Assembly: GCA_019425045.1 (NCBI GenBank)
Contig: JAHYYI010000002.1
Coordinates: forward strand, 46,057-110,056
Direction: 5' to 3'
DNA: 64,000 nt
DNA from: Collinsella sp.
Lineage (GTDB): Bacteria; Actinomycetota; Coriobacteriia; Coriobacteriales; Coriobacteriaceae
The notes beneath the pieces are model-generated. The model ran no database searches, was not told the origin of the DNA, and saw only the letters and a list, made by a program, of their open reading frames with translations. Below are positions 15,928 to 25,056 of this stretch, piece after piece. Position 1 is the stretch's first letter. The number at the start of each line of letters is the position of its first letter. Made by a program: the position numbers and the translations under genes.

Positions 15928-16680
15928 CTAGAACGCAAACGCGGCCGCGATGTCGCAAGAAATCAGCAGGTCGGCATTTGCATCCTGATCGGTAGGCGCC
16001 AAATTGCAAATGGCCAGCGTATCGCCAGTAAAGTAACGCGTAAGGCCTGCCGCCGGATACACCACGAGCGAGGTCCCGCCCACAATGAGGGCATCGGCCG
16101 CGGCGATGGCGGCAACGGCACCGGTCAACACACGCTCGTCGAGCGGCTCTTCGTAGAGCACCACATCGGGCTTGATGCGACCACCGCACGCGGGGCACAC
16201 GGGCACGCCCGCGGCGTCCTCGTGCTCGCGCGAGCAAATCCACTCGGCGCTATAGACCGCGCCGCACGACTGGCAAATGTTGCGATGGACCGATCCGTGC
16301 AACTCAAACACGCGCTGCGAGCCCGCCATCTGATGCAAGCCGTCGATGTTTTGCGTCACCACGGCATCGAGCTTGCCAGCTCGCTCCAGCTCGGCCAGCT
16401 TGGTGTGGCAGCGGTTGGGCTTAGCGTTAAGCGCGATCATCTTGGTTCGGTAAAAGTCGAAGAACTCCGCCGGATGTGTCTCGTAAAAGCTGTGCGACAG
16501 CATGGTCTCGGGCGGATAGGCAAACTGCTGGTGATACAGGCCGTCCACGCTGCGAAAATCGGGAATGCCGCTCGCCGTGGAAACACCAGCGCCGCCAAAG
16601 AACACCACACGCCCGTGGGTATTGAACAGCTCCGCCAGCGCGGTGGAGGCCTGCTTGGAATCTGTTATCGCTTGCGTCAT
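15928..16680 (-). CDS. cobB: NAD-dependent protein deacylase, sirtuin family
   Basis: A 250-residue sirtuin that removes acyl groups from lysines using NAD. Motifs: GGAGVSTASGIPDFRS (NAD binding), TQNIDGLHQ, catalytic His in ELHGSVH, a structural zinc site CQSC...CPAC, and GGTSLVVYPAAGL. The start is ATG 16680 with GGAGG upstream. The gene precedes folP-folK by 95 bases; a TACAAT in that gap suggests folP-folK has its own promoter. Confidence 0.93.
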   Translation of the reverse strand: MTQAITDSKQASTALAELFNTHGRVVFFGGAGVSTASGIPDFRSVDGLYHQQFAYPPETMLSHSFYETHPAEFFDFYRTKMIALNAKPNRCHTKLAELERAGKLDAVVTQNIDGLHQMAGSQRVFELHGSVHRNICQSCGAVYSAEWICSREHEDAAGVPVCPACGGRIKPDVVLYEEPLDERVLTGAVAAIAAADALIVGGTSLVVYPAAGLTRYFTGDTLAICNLAPTDQDANADLLISCDIAAAFAF

Positions 16681-16794
16681 GTTTGTCCTCCGTCCACGTT
16701 GGTCGGGGCGGCTGCGATTGCGCCGTCGCCCACGGAGCCCACCCCGCCCCTGTTGCGCTAATCTTAAGCCTGCCAACCCCGTCGAAAGGACACC

Positions 16795-17613
16795 ATGCCT
16801 CAGACTTACACTTTCGCCTCGTGGAACGTCAACGGCCTGCGCGCCGTGCTCAAAAAGGACCCGAGCTTTATCCAGATCGCGCAGGAACTCGATGTCGATG
16901 TCCTAGCGCTGCAGGAGACCAAGCTGCAGGAGGGCCAGGTCGATATCGACCTGCCCGGCTATCACCAAACCTGGAGCTACGCCGAGCGCAAGGGCTACTC
17001 GGGCACCGCGGTCTTTAGCCGCCAGGAACCGCTGCGCGTGCTGCGCGCCGATGCACTGCTGCCCTACGCCGGCAAGGGTGGGGCTGCCGAGCTCGTCGCC
17101 CAAGCCGCAACCGAGGGCCGCGTCTGCGCGCTCGAGTTCGACAAGTTTTGGTTTGTGGACGTCTATACGCCCAACGCCCAAAATGAGCTCGCGCGCATCG
17201 ACGTGCGCATGGCTTGGGACGATGCCTACCGCGGCTTTTTGGCAGGCCTCGAGCGCGAGACCGGAAAGCCCGTGGTGACCTGCGGCGACTTTAACGTGGC
17301 ACACGAGGAGATCGATCTTAAGAACCCCAAGTCCAACCGCGGCAACGCAGGCTTTTCGGACGAGGAGCGCGGCAAGTTTACCGAGCTGCTCGACGCCGGT
17401 TTTACCGACACCTGGCGCGCGGCCAATCCGGACGTCGAGGGCGTCTACAGCTGGTGGAGCTACCGCTTTAATGCCCGCAAGAACAACGCAGGCTGGCGCA
17501 TCGACTACTTCCTGGTAAGCAACGCAATCGCCGGCAATGTGCGCGACGCCGGCATCCGCGGCGACATCTTTGGCAGCGACCACTGCCCCGTCACTCTCAC
17601 CCTAGAGCTCTAG
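16795..17613 (+). CDS. xth: Exodeoxyribonuclease III / AP endonuclease
   Basis: A 272-residue member of the exonuclease-endonuclease-phosphatase family, acting in base-excision repair at abasic sites and 3' ends. Motifs: FASWNVNGLRA, LQETKLQEGQ with the metal-binding Glu, DVYTPNAQ, CGDFNVAH, YSWWSYR, WRIDYFLVS, and the catalytic GSDHCPV at the C-terminus. Family-typical length. ATG 16795 follows GAAAGGA by 5 bases. It is divergent from the sirtuin gene. Confidence 0.95.
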   Translation: MPQTYTFASWNVNGLRAVLKKDPSFIQIAQELDVDVLALQETKLQEGQVDIDLPGYHQTWSYAERKGYSGTAVFSRQEPLRVLRADALLPYAGKGGAAELVAQAATEGRVCALEFDKFWFVDVYTPNAQNELARIDVRMAWDDAYRGFLAGLERETGKPVVTCGDFNVAHEEIDLKNPKSNRGNAGFSDEERGKFTELLDAGFTDTWRAANPDVEGVYSWWSYRFNARKNNAGWRIDYFLVSNAIAGNVRDAGIRGDIFGSDHCPVTLTLEL

Positions 17614-17690
17614 CCCCAACTGATCTCCTGGGGACGGAGGAAAAGGAATCATTTTCACTTCGCGAGATCATCCACGCAGCTCGCTTGCCA

Positions 17691-17842
17691 CGAAACTGGC
17701 CCATCTACTACGTTTAAGCCACTACCCTCAACCACAGTGAACAACGCAGAAAGAAAACCGCAGGTAGAAAGCCTACGGTTTTTCATAAAACACGGTTGAG
17801 GTTGGGGGTGTCGGGCCAAACGTAGTAGATAGACCGATTTCG
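17691..17842. repeat. Long imperfect inverted repeat, unit 1
   Basis: Arms at 17691-17715 and 17818-17842 match in about 21 of 25 positions and share ATCTACTACGTTT. They enclose a terminator-like hairpin. Just outside lies a head segment (about 17619-17655, CTGATCTCCTGGGGACG) that recurs before unit 2. Confidence 0.65.
17755..17783 (+). terminator. Terminator downstream of exonuclease III
   Basis: AAACCGCAGG and CCTACGGTTT form a stem with a short loop followed by T residues. It lies inside repeat unit 1, so it probably ends xth transcription. Confidence 0.6.
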
Positions 17843-17949
17843 TGGCGGGCGGGTTCAGCTGATTCCCTGGGAACGTCTGGAGGCGAAAGAAAACGGATCA
17901 ATTTGGCTCTCCGAGGGCCACGATGCCCGTCGTATCAGCCGGCTATTTC

Positions 17950-18101
17950 AAAACTATGCCGGTTTACGGGGCTGAATCGCGAACCCCCAACCATACGCAA
18001 TTCCGAAATAATAAAACCGCAGGTAAACGGCTTGCTCTATTTCAAAAATAGCCGGCATGGTCTGCTTGTGCCAATCTGGCCCCGTAAACCGGCATAGTTT
18101 T
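17950..18101. repeat. Long perfect inverted repeat, unit 2
   Basis: Arms 17950-17972 and 18079-18101 are perfect 23-bp inverted repeats (core ACTATGCCGGTTTACGGGG). The 106-base interior holds AAACCGCAGGTA, as in unit 1, and a second smaller hairpin near 18031-18052. It occupies most of the gap between xth and the ECF S gene. Confidence 0.75.
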
Positions 18102-18148
18102 AAAATGGCACTTCGGCAGTATTGATTCCCGCCCCGGCGCAACCAGCC

Positions 18149-18862
18149 CTACAGTCCGTACTTCACGACGACTCGGTTGATGCGGCGACACCAAGGCTTG
18201 TACAGGGCGACCAAAAACACGCAGGTCGCGAGTCCGTGCGTGATATCGAACGGTACGGCGGTGGCAAGACGCGCCACGGTGCCCGCCCACGTGAGCGGTT
18301 GAACAAAACCGATGATGTCATACGCGTTGATCACCACGCCGTACAGCAGACCCGAAGCAAAGCCGTACGCCATCAACGCCGGCATGCGCACGGTGCCGTC
18401 GGCACGGTCGAACGCACCCGCATGCGCCAGCGCGCCGCCAACATAGCCAACCAGACCCCAGGCATACATCTGCCACGGCGTCCACATACCCTGCCCAAAA
18501 AAGAAATTGCTGGTCAGCGCTGCCAGCGCACCGACCATAAAGCCATTACGACGGCCGAGTGTCGCACCGGCGATAATGGCGATGGCGCTCACGGGTTTAA
18601 AGTCGGGAATGGGGCCAAACAAGATGCGCCCCGCCGCGGCCAACGCCGCCAGAACCAGCGTTGGCATAATCTGGCGCAGGCCCGGTCGCGACGCCTCGTA
18701 GCCCGCAAAGAACAGCGCGAGCACCAGCGCCACCACAACCAGCATGGCAAGCGCTGTCTGCTCAATGCCCGTCAGCAATGCTGCGGCCATTACCGCCGGC
18801 ACCGCCAACAACAGCGGAATCTCCAGTTTTGCAAGTAGGCGCGAGACGCGATAATCCACCAT
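18149..18862 (-). CDS. ECF transporter substrate-binding (S) component
   Basis: A 237-residue integral membrane protein with about six hydrophobic helices and the layout of energy-coupling-factor S components: GPIPDFKPVSAIAIIAGATL followed by GFMVGALAALTSNFFFGQG and WTPWQMYAWGLVGYVGG. Substrate specificity cannot be read from the sequence; similar proteins are assigned to vitamins or cobalamin-type ligands. It ends the T-A-S operon; ATG 18862 lies 4 bases after the ATPase stop. No riboswitch is visible upstream of the operon that would name the substrate. Confidence 0.8.
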   Translation of the reverse strand: MVDYRVSRLLAKLEIPLLLAVPAVMAAALLTGIEQTALAMLVVVALVLALFFAGYEASRPGLRQIMPTLVLAALAAAGRILFGPIPDFKPVSAIAIIAGATLGRRNGFMVGALAALTSNFFFGQGMWTPWQMYAWGLVGYVGGALAHAGAFDRADGTVRMPALMAYGFASGLLYGVVINAYDIIGFVQPLTWAGTVARLATAVPFDITHGLATCVFLVALYKPWCRRINRVVVKYGL

Positions 18863-18866
18863 TCCA

Positions 18867-20510
18867 TCACGCCCTATAAAACACGTTGTCGGCAAAGAAG
18901 TCTGCCGGCGGCTCCATGCAGGCAATTTCGCCGTCGAACATCATGGCAACGTCGTCGGCAGCCTGCTCGGCGAAGCCCAGGTCGTGCGTGGCCATGATGA
19001 CGGTGCCGCCGGCTTGCGCATGCTCGCACAGGGCGCGGGCGATAATGCGGCGGCTCGTCAGGTCCAGCCCCTTCGTGGGCTCGTCGAGCAGCAACAGCTC
19101 CGGACCAATCAACAGCAGCTTTGCCAACGCGAGCAGCTGACGCTGGCCGCCCGAAAGATCGTACGGATGGCGCGCATCCAGGCCGTCCAATCCCAGCTGC
19201 GCCGCGCGCTCCTGGGCCGCGTCCTCGTCGTATCCGCAGGTCGAAGCCCATTCCATCAGCTCGTCGTGCACTGTCTCGGCGACCAGCAGGGCCTTGGGGT
19301 TCTGCGGCAGCAGCGCCGCCGAAGCCGCCCCGCGCACCATGCGCCCACGCTGCAGCTTAGCCGTTCGGGCCAGAATCGAGAGCATCGTCGATTTGCCGCA
19401 GCCGTTTCCGCCCACAATCGCATGCACCGCGCCAGTCGAAAACGCCACATCGAGTCCGCGCAGCACCCAGCCGGACGCCCGATCGTAGCGAAACCAGCTT
19501 CCTGTCAAGGTGGTGGCCGAGCCAGCGTACATTTTTGGGAATATTCTGCATCCACCGGCGCGCGATGACGCCCCCGAGTCGTCCTGCGGCAGGATTTGCG
19601 CCTCAAATTTAGCCGATTTGTCCGTTTTTGGTCCCTTTTTCGCACCCGCAACGTCCGCGTGCGGGTCTAAAGAGCCCTGCCGGCCACCAGCGATGCTGAA
19701 AATTCCGTTTTTTGCACGCCGCGAGCCACCCCACCCTGGCACCTCGCCAGAAAACAGCTCTTCGCGATGCCCCAAGGAGGCAATGTCGGCCACCTCGCGC
19801 ACGCGGCCGCCCTCAATCCGATACGCGCACGTCGCATACTCGAGCATTGGGCGCGGTTGATGCGTAGCCACAACAACCGTGCAGCCCAGCTCGCGATTCA
19901 CACGAAACAGCGCGTGCAGAAAATTCTTCTCGGCAACGGGATCGAGCTGAGACGTGGGCTCGTCGAGTAGCAGCACACGCGGACGCAGCGCCAGGACGGC
20001 GGCAAGCGACAGCAGCTGCTTGCGGCCACCCGAAAGCGTATCGGTATCGCGATGAAGCCAGTCCTCCAGACCAAAGAAATAGCTGGTTTCGGCAACACGG
20101 CGGCGCATCTCGTCGCGCGACACCCCCAGATTCTCTAGGCCAAACGCCATCTCGTGCCACACGGTCTCGCACACAATCTGGTTCTCGGGATCCTGGAACA
20201 CGTAGCCCACGCACTCCGCAGACGCGCGCACGTCCATGTCGGCAACGTTCTCGCCCAGCACGCGCGCATCGCCAGTGCGCTCGCCCGCCGGAGCGATCTC
20301 GGGCTTGAGCAGCGACAGCAGCGTCGACTTACCCGATCCGGTACCGCCAACAAGCAGCGCAAATGCACCTTGGGGAACAGACCAGTCGAGCCCCTCGAGC
20401 ACCGCAGCATCAGCCCCGGGGTAGGCAAAGCTCAGGCTCCGCGCCTCAATCGCCGGCATATCCGGGCCGCACGCCGCACCCGACACCGGGCCCCTATCCA
20501 ACCGAGCCAT
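18867..20510 (-). CDS. Duplicated ECF/CbiO-type ATPase (two ABC domains fused)
   Basis: A 547-residue protein with two ABC ATPase domains. Domain 1 (about 20-245): Walker A GGTGSGKST, Q-loop FQDPENQIV, signature LSGGRKQ, Walker B LLLDEPTSQ. Domain 2 (about 335-535): Walker A GGNGCGKST, signature LSGGQRQ, Walker B LLLDEPTKG. A linker of about 90 residues joins them. The DPENQIV sequence is characteristic of EcfA-type ATPases. The fusion replaces separate EcfA1 and EcfA2 subunits. Its start overlaps the EcfT stop by one base, so translation is coupled. Confidence 0.92.
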   Translation of the reverse strand: MARLDRGPVSGAACGPDMPAIEARSLSFAYPGADAAVLEGLDWSVPQGAFALLVGGTGSGKSTLLSLLKPEIAPAGERTGDARVLGENVADMDVRASAECVGYVFQDPENQIVCETVWHEMAFGLENLGVSRDEMRRRVAETSYFFGLEDWLHRDTDTLSGGRKQLLSLAAVLALRPRVLLLDEPTSQLDPVAEKNFLHALFRVNRELGCTVVVATHQPRPMLEYATCAYRIEGGRVREVADIASLGHREELFSGEVPGWGGSRRAKNGIFSIAGGRQGSLDPHADVAGAKKGPKTDKSAKFEAQILPQDDSGASSRAGGCRIFPKMYAGSATTLTGSWFRYDRASGWVLRGLDVAFSTGAVHAIVGGNGCGKSTMLSILARTAKLQRGRMVRGAASAALLPQNPKALLVAETVHDELMEWASTCGYDEDAAQERAAQLGLDGLDARHPYDLSGGQRQLLALAKLLLIGPELLLLDEPTKGLDLTSRRIIARALCEHAQAGGTVIMATHDLGFAEQAADDVAMMFDGEIACMEPPADFFADNVFYRA

Positions 20511-21472
20511 CAGCCAAACCTCTTCTCATCGATCACATGCAACACGCAGGGCAGCACCATCCATGCAGCGTACACGACATAGCCCAGCCACGGCGCCGGC
20601 ACCGAGAGCTGCGGATAAAACGAATACTGCGTCGTCGCGGTCCACGCCACTGCCGCCGTGGCCACGCCAAACACCGCAAGCCCAGCCAGCGCGACAACGT
20701 CGCTGCGCCCCAGTCGATACCTCGCATACGTCGTACGACGCGTCGCGGCACCCCACCCGCGCGAGCGCATCGCGTCCGCACGCTCCAGCGAATCTTCCAT
20801 GCCCCAGCCCATCAACACGCTCGATGCCCGTAGGCGCGAACGCACGGGGTCGGCCGGCGCACGCCCCGGCACATCAATCGCATCCTGCACCGCCAACACC
20901 GTACGACCGCGGCGCAAAAACTGCGGGACAAGCCGCATGCACATCGAGATCATGAGCGCAATCACCGGTGCGGCATTGCCCAGCAGCGCGAGCACCTTGT
21001 CGTATTCGAGCATCGACGCCGCCGCCTCAAACCACAACACGCTCGCCACAAACAGCCCTCCCATGCACAGGCCGTATACCATGCTCTCCAGATACACCGC
21101 GCGCATGCCAATACGGAACAGCTCCGTCGAGCCCGAGGCGCTAAACAGCGGATTGAGCACCGCGACGATCAAAATCACCGGCAGCTGCCAGCGGAGCGCG
21201 CCCAGCGTGCGGGCAGCCCCACGCGTCGCAAATCCATACGCCAGCCCGCCCGCAAGTGACAGCGCAATCAGTACCGGCTGCATCGAGAACATAGTGAGCC
21301 CCAGCGTCAGCACTATATAGAGTGCCGGCACAGCCGGATGCGACATCGAGAATGCCGCGACGGGCTCGCCGCCAAACTCCTCTCGTATGTTGTCCACGGG
21401 CACCCCGTCCCCTCGCTCAAACAACAGCTCCGCAGCACCGCCAACGCCGCACGCAAGCAGTGCAAACGCCAC
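20510..21472 (-). CDS. ECF transporter transmembrane (T) component
   Basis: An EcfT-family protein, the coupling subunit between the ATPases and the S component. It has several hydrophobic helices and a cytoplasmic segment MCMRLVPQFLRRGRTVLAVQ with the charged coupling-helix style motif, then SLERADAMRSRGWG near the C-terminus. The GTG at 21472 gives 320 residues but lacks a ribosome-binding site. ATG 21346 (MSHPAVPALYIV) matches the usual family N-terminus and may be the true start, giving 278 residues. First gene of the operon, divergent from glmU. Confidence 0.85.
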   Translation of the reverse strand: MAFALLACGVGGAAELLFERGDGVPVDNIREEFGGEPVAAFSMSHPAVPALYIVLTLGLTMFSMQPVLIALSLAGGLAYGFATRGAARTLGALRWQLPVILIVAVLNPLFSASGSTELFRIGMRAVYLESMVYGLCMGGLFVASVLWFEAAASMLEYDKVLALLGNAAPVIALMISMCMRLVPQFLRRGRTVLAVQDAIDVPGRAPADPVRSRLRASSVLMGWGMEDSLERADAMRSRGWGAATRRTTYARYRLGRSDVVALAGLAVFGVATAAVAWTATTQYSFYPQLSVPAPWLGYVVYAAWMVLPCVLHVIDEKRFG

Positions 21473-21595
21473 GCCGGCGGCGCAAGCCTCAACCGCCGCA
21501 AACCAATCGTTACGCGCTCGTCATATGCCTGCGGTATCATATTGCGCCGTGTATCGTTTCCAAACACACGTCTCTATAACGTAACAGGAGATCAC

Positions 21596-23008
21596 ATGGA
21601 CGCAACCGCAATTATCCTCGCTGCCGGCGAGGGCACCCGCATGAAGTCGAACCACTGCAAGGTTTCGCACAAGATCCTGGGTAAGCCCATGGTCCAGTGG
21701 ATCGTCGACGCTACCATCAAGGCCGGCTGCAGCCGCGTCGTGGTCGTCATCGGCAGCCACGCCGACGAGATGCGCGCCCTCATCGACGGCGCCTACGCCA
21801 ACAGCGCCACCAAGGTCGAGTGCGTCGAGCAGACCGAGCGCCTGGGCACCGGCCACGCCGTAAAGGTCGCGCTCGAGGCCTGCGGCATCACGCAAGGCCC
21901 CGTCGTCGTGCTCAACGGCGACCTGCCGCTCATCACCGCCGACACCGTCGCCAAGTTCGCGCAAACCGTCGCCACCGGCGAGCTCGCCTGCACCGTCATG
22001 ACCATGACCCCGCCCGATCCTTTCGGCTACGGCCGCATCAAGCTGGGCGCCGATGGTCAGATCGAGCGCATCATCGAGCAGAAGGACTGCACGCCCGAGC
22101 AGGCCGCCACGCTGCTGGAGTGCAACGCCGGCTGCTACGCCTTTGACGGCGCGCAGCTCGCCGCCCACATTAACGAGATCGGCAACGACAACGCGCAATC
22201 CGAGTACTACCTGCCCGACATGCTCGAGATCCTCAAAGGCCACGGCCAGGCTGTCTCCATCTTCCACTGCGACGACTACCGCGACGGCCTGGGCGTCAAC
22301 AGCCGCATCCAGCTCGCACAGCTCACCGCCATCGCGCGCGACCGCATCAACGAGCACTGGATGGCCGAGGGCGTTACCTTCATCGACCCCACGCAGGCTT
22401 GGATCGGCCCCGACGCCACCATCGGCCGCGATACCGTCGTATGGCCGCAGACGCACCTGATCGGCCACGTCACCGTGGGCGAGGAGTGCCAGCTCGGTCC
22501 CAACAGCCGCCTCAGCGACACCACCGTCGGCAGCGGCTGCACCATCGATGAGACCATCGCCATCGAGGCCGTCATCGAGAACGGCGTCGACTGCGGCCCG
22601 CGCGCTTACCTGCGCCCGGGCACCCACATGCTCGACGGCTCCAAGGCCGGCACGCACGTGGAGATCAAGAAGTCCACGATCGGCGAGGGCTCAAAGGTGC
22701 CGCACCTGTCCTACATCGGCGACACCACCATGGGCTCCGGCGTCAACGTGGGCGCGGGCTCCATCACCTGCAACTACGATGGCGTGCACAAGCACAAGAC
22801 CGTCATCGGCAAGGACGCCTTCATTGGCTCCGACACCATGATGGTCGCGCCCGCCCAGATTGGCGACGGTGCACTCGTGGCCGCTGGCTCCGTCATCACC
22901 GAGCCGGTCCCGGCAGACGCGCTCGGTCTGGGCCGCGCCCGTCAGGTAAATATTGAGGGCTGGGCCGCCGATTACCGCCGCCGCCTGCACGAGGACGACG
23001 AGGTATAA
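21596..23008 (+). CDS. glmU: Bifunctional GlmU (UDP-GlcNAc pyrophosphorylase / GlcN-1-P acetyltransferase)
   Basis: A 470-residue enzyme making UDP-N-acetylglucosamine, the precursor of peptidoglycan. The N-terminal uridyltransferase domain shows LAAGEGTRMKS, RLGTGHAV and VLNGDLPLI. The C-terminal half (from about residue 255) is a left-handed beta-helix of hexapeptide repeats with RPGTHMLDGSKAGTHVEIKK and NVGAGSITCNYDG, the acetyltransferase active site. The start is ATG 21596 with AGGAG 6 bases upstream; the longer upstream frame lacks support. glmU-prs is a conserved pairing in Gram-positive bacteria. Confidence 0.97.
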   Translation: MDATAIILAAGEGTRMKSNHCKVSHKILGKPMVQWIVDATIKAGCSRVVVVIGSHADEMRALIDGAYANSATKVECVEQTERLGTGHAVKVALEACGITQGPVVVLNGDLPLITADTVAKFAQTVATGELACTVMTMTPPDPFGYGRIKLGADGQIERIIEQKDCTPEQAATLLECNAGCYAFDGAQLAAHINEIGNDNAQSEYYLPDMLEILKGHGQAVSIFHCDDYRDGLGVNSRIQLAQLTAIARDRINEHWMAEGVTFIDPTQAWIGPDATIGRDTVVWPQTHLIGHVTVGEECQLGPNSRLSDTTVGSGCTIDETIAIEAVIENGVDCGPRAYLRPGTHMLDGSKAGTHVEIKKSTIGEGSKVPHLSYIGDTTMGSGVNVGAGSITCNYDGVHKHKTVIGKDAFIGSDTMMVAPAQIGDGALVAAGSVITEPVPADALGLGRARQVNIEGWAADYRRRLHEDDEV

Positions 23009-23024
23009 CGTTTTACCAAGCACA

Positions 23025-23058
23025 AAAGGAGCTGCTCCATGGGGGCGGCTCCTTTTTC
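23025..23058 (+). terminator. Terminator after glmU
   Basis: AAAGGAGC and GGCTCCTTTTT form a stem with a G/C-rich inner arm, ending in a T-run. Confidence 0.75.
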
Positions 23059-23200
23059 TATCGTGACCTGCGCAACCGGATGAGTGGTCGGTTCGTGTCC
23101 GTTGGCGGTAAAGACGTTATCAGGACCCGATAAACCCCGCCGCGCGGTTACAATGCAACAAGGCATCTATATGGCATTCGATGTATAAAGGAGAAGGGTA

Positions 23201-24187
23201 ATGCCGATTAATGATCCCGAGAAGTCGGAGAATATGCGCAAGTCCATCCGCGTGTATTCCGGTTCCTCCAACCGTCCCCTCGCTCAGAAGATTGCTGAGT
23301 ACCTTGGGGTCGAGCTTTCGGGCCTTACGCTAAAGCAGTTCGCCAATGGTGAGATTTACGCCCGCTACGACGAGACCGTCCGCGGCGCCGACGTCTTCCT
23401 GATTCAGTCCGTGGCCGGCGGCAACGTCAACGACATGCTCATGGAGCTGCTCATCGCCACCGACGCTGCCAAGCGCGCATCCGCCCGCTCCATCACCGCC
23501 GTTATCACCCACTACGGCTATGCCCGCCAGGACCGCAAGGCCGGCCCGCGCGAGCCCATCACCGCCCGCCTCGTCGCCAACCTGCTCGAGCGCGCCGGCG
23601 TCAACCGCATCATCACCCTCGACCTGCACCAGGGCCAGATCCAGGGCTTCTTCGATATCCCGGTTAACCACCTGTCCGCACTGCCGCTGTTTGGCCAGTA
23701 CTACAACGACATGCACTTCGACACCGACAACCTGGTTGTCGTCTCCCCCGACGTGGGTCGCGCCAAGGCCGCCAAGAAGCTGTCCGACATGCTCGGCTGC
23801 GACCTGGCCATCGCCCACAAGGGCCGTCCGCGCCACAACGCCGCCGAGGTCATGGGCATCATCGGTGACATCAAGGGCAAGACCTGCATCATCAACGACG
23901 ACATGATCGACACTGCTGGCACCCTGTGCGCCAACGTCAAGGAGCTCAAGGCTATGGGCGCCGGCGACATCTACGTCTGCGCCACCCACGGCATCTTCTC
24001 CGGTCCGGCCATCGAGCGCCTGAACGATGCCCCCATCGTCGAGTGCGTCGTCACCGACGCCATCCCCGTCGAGGTCGGCGGCAAGATCAAGACTATCTCG
24101 GTCGCCGAGGAGTTCGCTCAGGCCATCTCCGCCGTTTACCACGAGGAGCCCGTCTCCACGCTCGTCGGCGGCGACTTCGCGCTGTAG
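23201..24187 (+). CDS. prs: Ribose-phosphate pyrophosphokinase
   Basis: PRPP synthetase converts ribose-5-phosphate and ATP to PRPP, feeding purine, pyrimidine and amino-acid synthesis. The 328-residue protein has the class I motifs: YSGSSNRPLAQKIAEYLG, QFANGEIY, HYGYARQDRKAGPREPI, DLHQGQIQGFFDIPVNHL, and the PRPP loop DDMIDTAGTL. ATG 23201 follows GGAGAAGG. It follows the glmU terminator, so it has its own promoter; TACAAT near 23148 is a candidate -10. Supplies the purF, purD and carAB pathways elsewhere in the window. Confidence 0.97.
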   Translation: MPINDPEKSENMRKSIRVYSGSSNRPLAQKIAEYLGVELSGLTLKQFANGEIYARYDETVRGADVFLIQSVAGGNVNDMLMELLIATDAAKRASARSITAVITHYGYARQDRKAGPREPITARLVANLLERAGVNRIITLDLHQGQIQGFFDIPVNHLSALPLFGQYYNDMHFDTDNLVVVSPDVGRAKAAKKLSDMLGCDLAIAHKGRPRHNAAEVMGIIGDIKGKTCIINDDMIDTAGTLCANVKELKAMGAGDIYVCATHGIFSGPAIERLNDAPIVECVVTDAIPVEVGGKIKTISVAEEFAQAISAVYHEEPVSTLVGGDFAL

Positions 24188-24210
24188 TCGCTTGACCCTC
24201 GCATCCCACC

Positions 24211-24311
24211 GGAAGCCCGGTAGGCCTGCGGGGTTATCACGCCGACGTCCTCGCCGCTTCGCGGCTGCGGGATGTCGGCTTAGATAACCCCTCCCGGCCT
24301 ACCGGGCTTCC
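24211..24311. repeat. Nested 101-nt palindrome between prs and pth
   Basis: Three concentric perfect inverted repeats: 16 bp (24211-24226 with 24296-24311), 9 bp GGGGTTATC/GATAACCCC (24230-24238 with 24283-24291) and GCCGAC/GTCGGC (24241-24246 with 24274-24279), closed by GCCGC-TTC-GCGGC. No poly-T follows. Similar nested structures occur at 42946-43033 and 48199-48283. Confidence 0.85.
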
Positions 24312-24426
24312 TGCTGTCTCGGGGCAGCTGTTTTCTGAAATGACTTTGCCGTGCCCTTTCCTCGCCTTCGGCGGGCATGGTAGCCTTTGTCGTTGAACGA
24401 ACTTCTTATGTAACGAAAGGAAGCCT

Positions 24427-25056
24427 ATGGCAGCTGCACAGCCGCTTAAGATTCGCATGGTTGCCGGACTTGGCAACCCTGGCGATGAGTATGCCGAGAC
24501 CCGCCACAACGCTGGCTTCAAAGCAATCGACGAGTTGGCCCGTCAGGCCGGTGTCACGTACTGGAAAAACCAGGCCGGCGCCGAGGTCGCACTCATCAAC
24601 ATCAACGATCCCGAGGAAGAGGGTGGCAAGCGCCAGATCGTGCTGGTCAAGCCGCAGTCGTACATGAACACCTCGGGCGGACCCATCTCCAAGCTCTGCC
24701 GCGAGTACAAGATCAAGGCCGAGGAGCTGCTCGTGATTCACGACGAGCTCGACATTCCCGCCGGTGACGTGCGCGTCAAGGTGGGCGGAGGCCATGCCGG
24801 TCACAACGGCCTGCGCTCCATCATCGACAAGATGGGCAGCCGCGACTTTAGCCGTATCCGCACCGGCATCGGCAACCCTCCCGGCAAGATGGCCGTGGCA
24901 GACTATGTGCTCAAGCAGCTGCGCGCCCGCGAGGCCGAGGACTTCCAGGACACCTGCGCCCGCGCCGCAGATGCCGCCGGTCTGGCCATCGTCCACGGCG
25001 TAATCTACGCCCGCGACCACGTCAACGGCGCCGCCTCCGCCAACGGCAAGCACTAA
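24427..25056 (+). CDS. pth: Peptidyl-tRNA hydrolase
   Basis: Pth releases tRNA from prematurely dropped peptidyl-tRNA. The 209-residue protein has the family motifs AGLGNPGDEYAETRHNAGF with the catalytic His, KPQSYMNTSGG, VIHDELDIPAG and GGGHAGHNGLRSI. It has an insertion NINDPEEEGGK near residue 62. ATG 24427 follows GAAAGGAAG. It lies downstream of prs, a common order (prs, pth). Confidence 0.96.
   Translation: MAAAQPLKIRMVAGLGNPGDEYAETRHNAGFKAIDELARQAGVTYWKNQAGAEVALININDPEEEGGKRQIVLVKPQSYMNTSGGPISKLCREYKIKAEELLVIHDELDIPAGDVRVKVGGGHAGHNGLRSIIDKMGSRDFSRIRTGIGNPPGKMAVADYVLKQLRAREAEDFQDTCARAADAAGLAIVHGVIYARDHVNGAASANGKH

Noticed and set aside
15833..16243. Upstream extension of folP-folK
   Set aside because: The extra N-terminus is Arg/Cys-rich shadow of the sirtuin gene; AGGAGG precedes ATG 15832.
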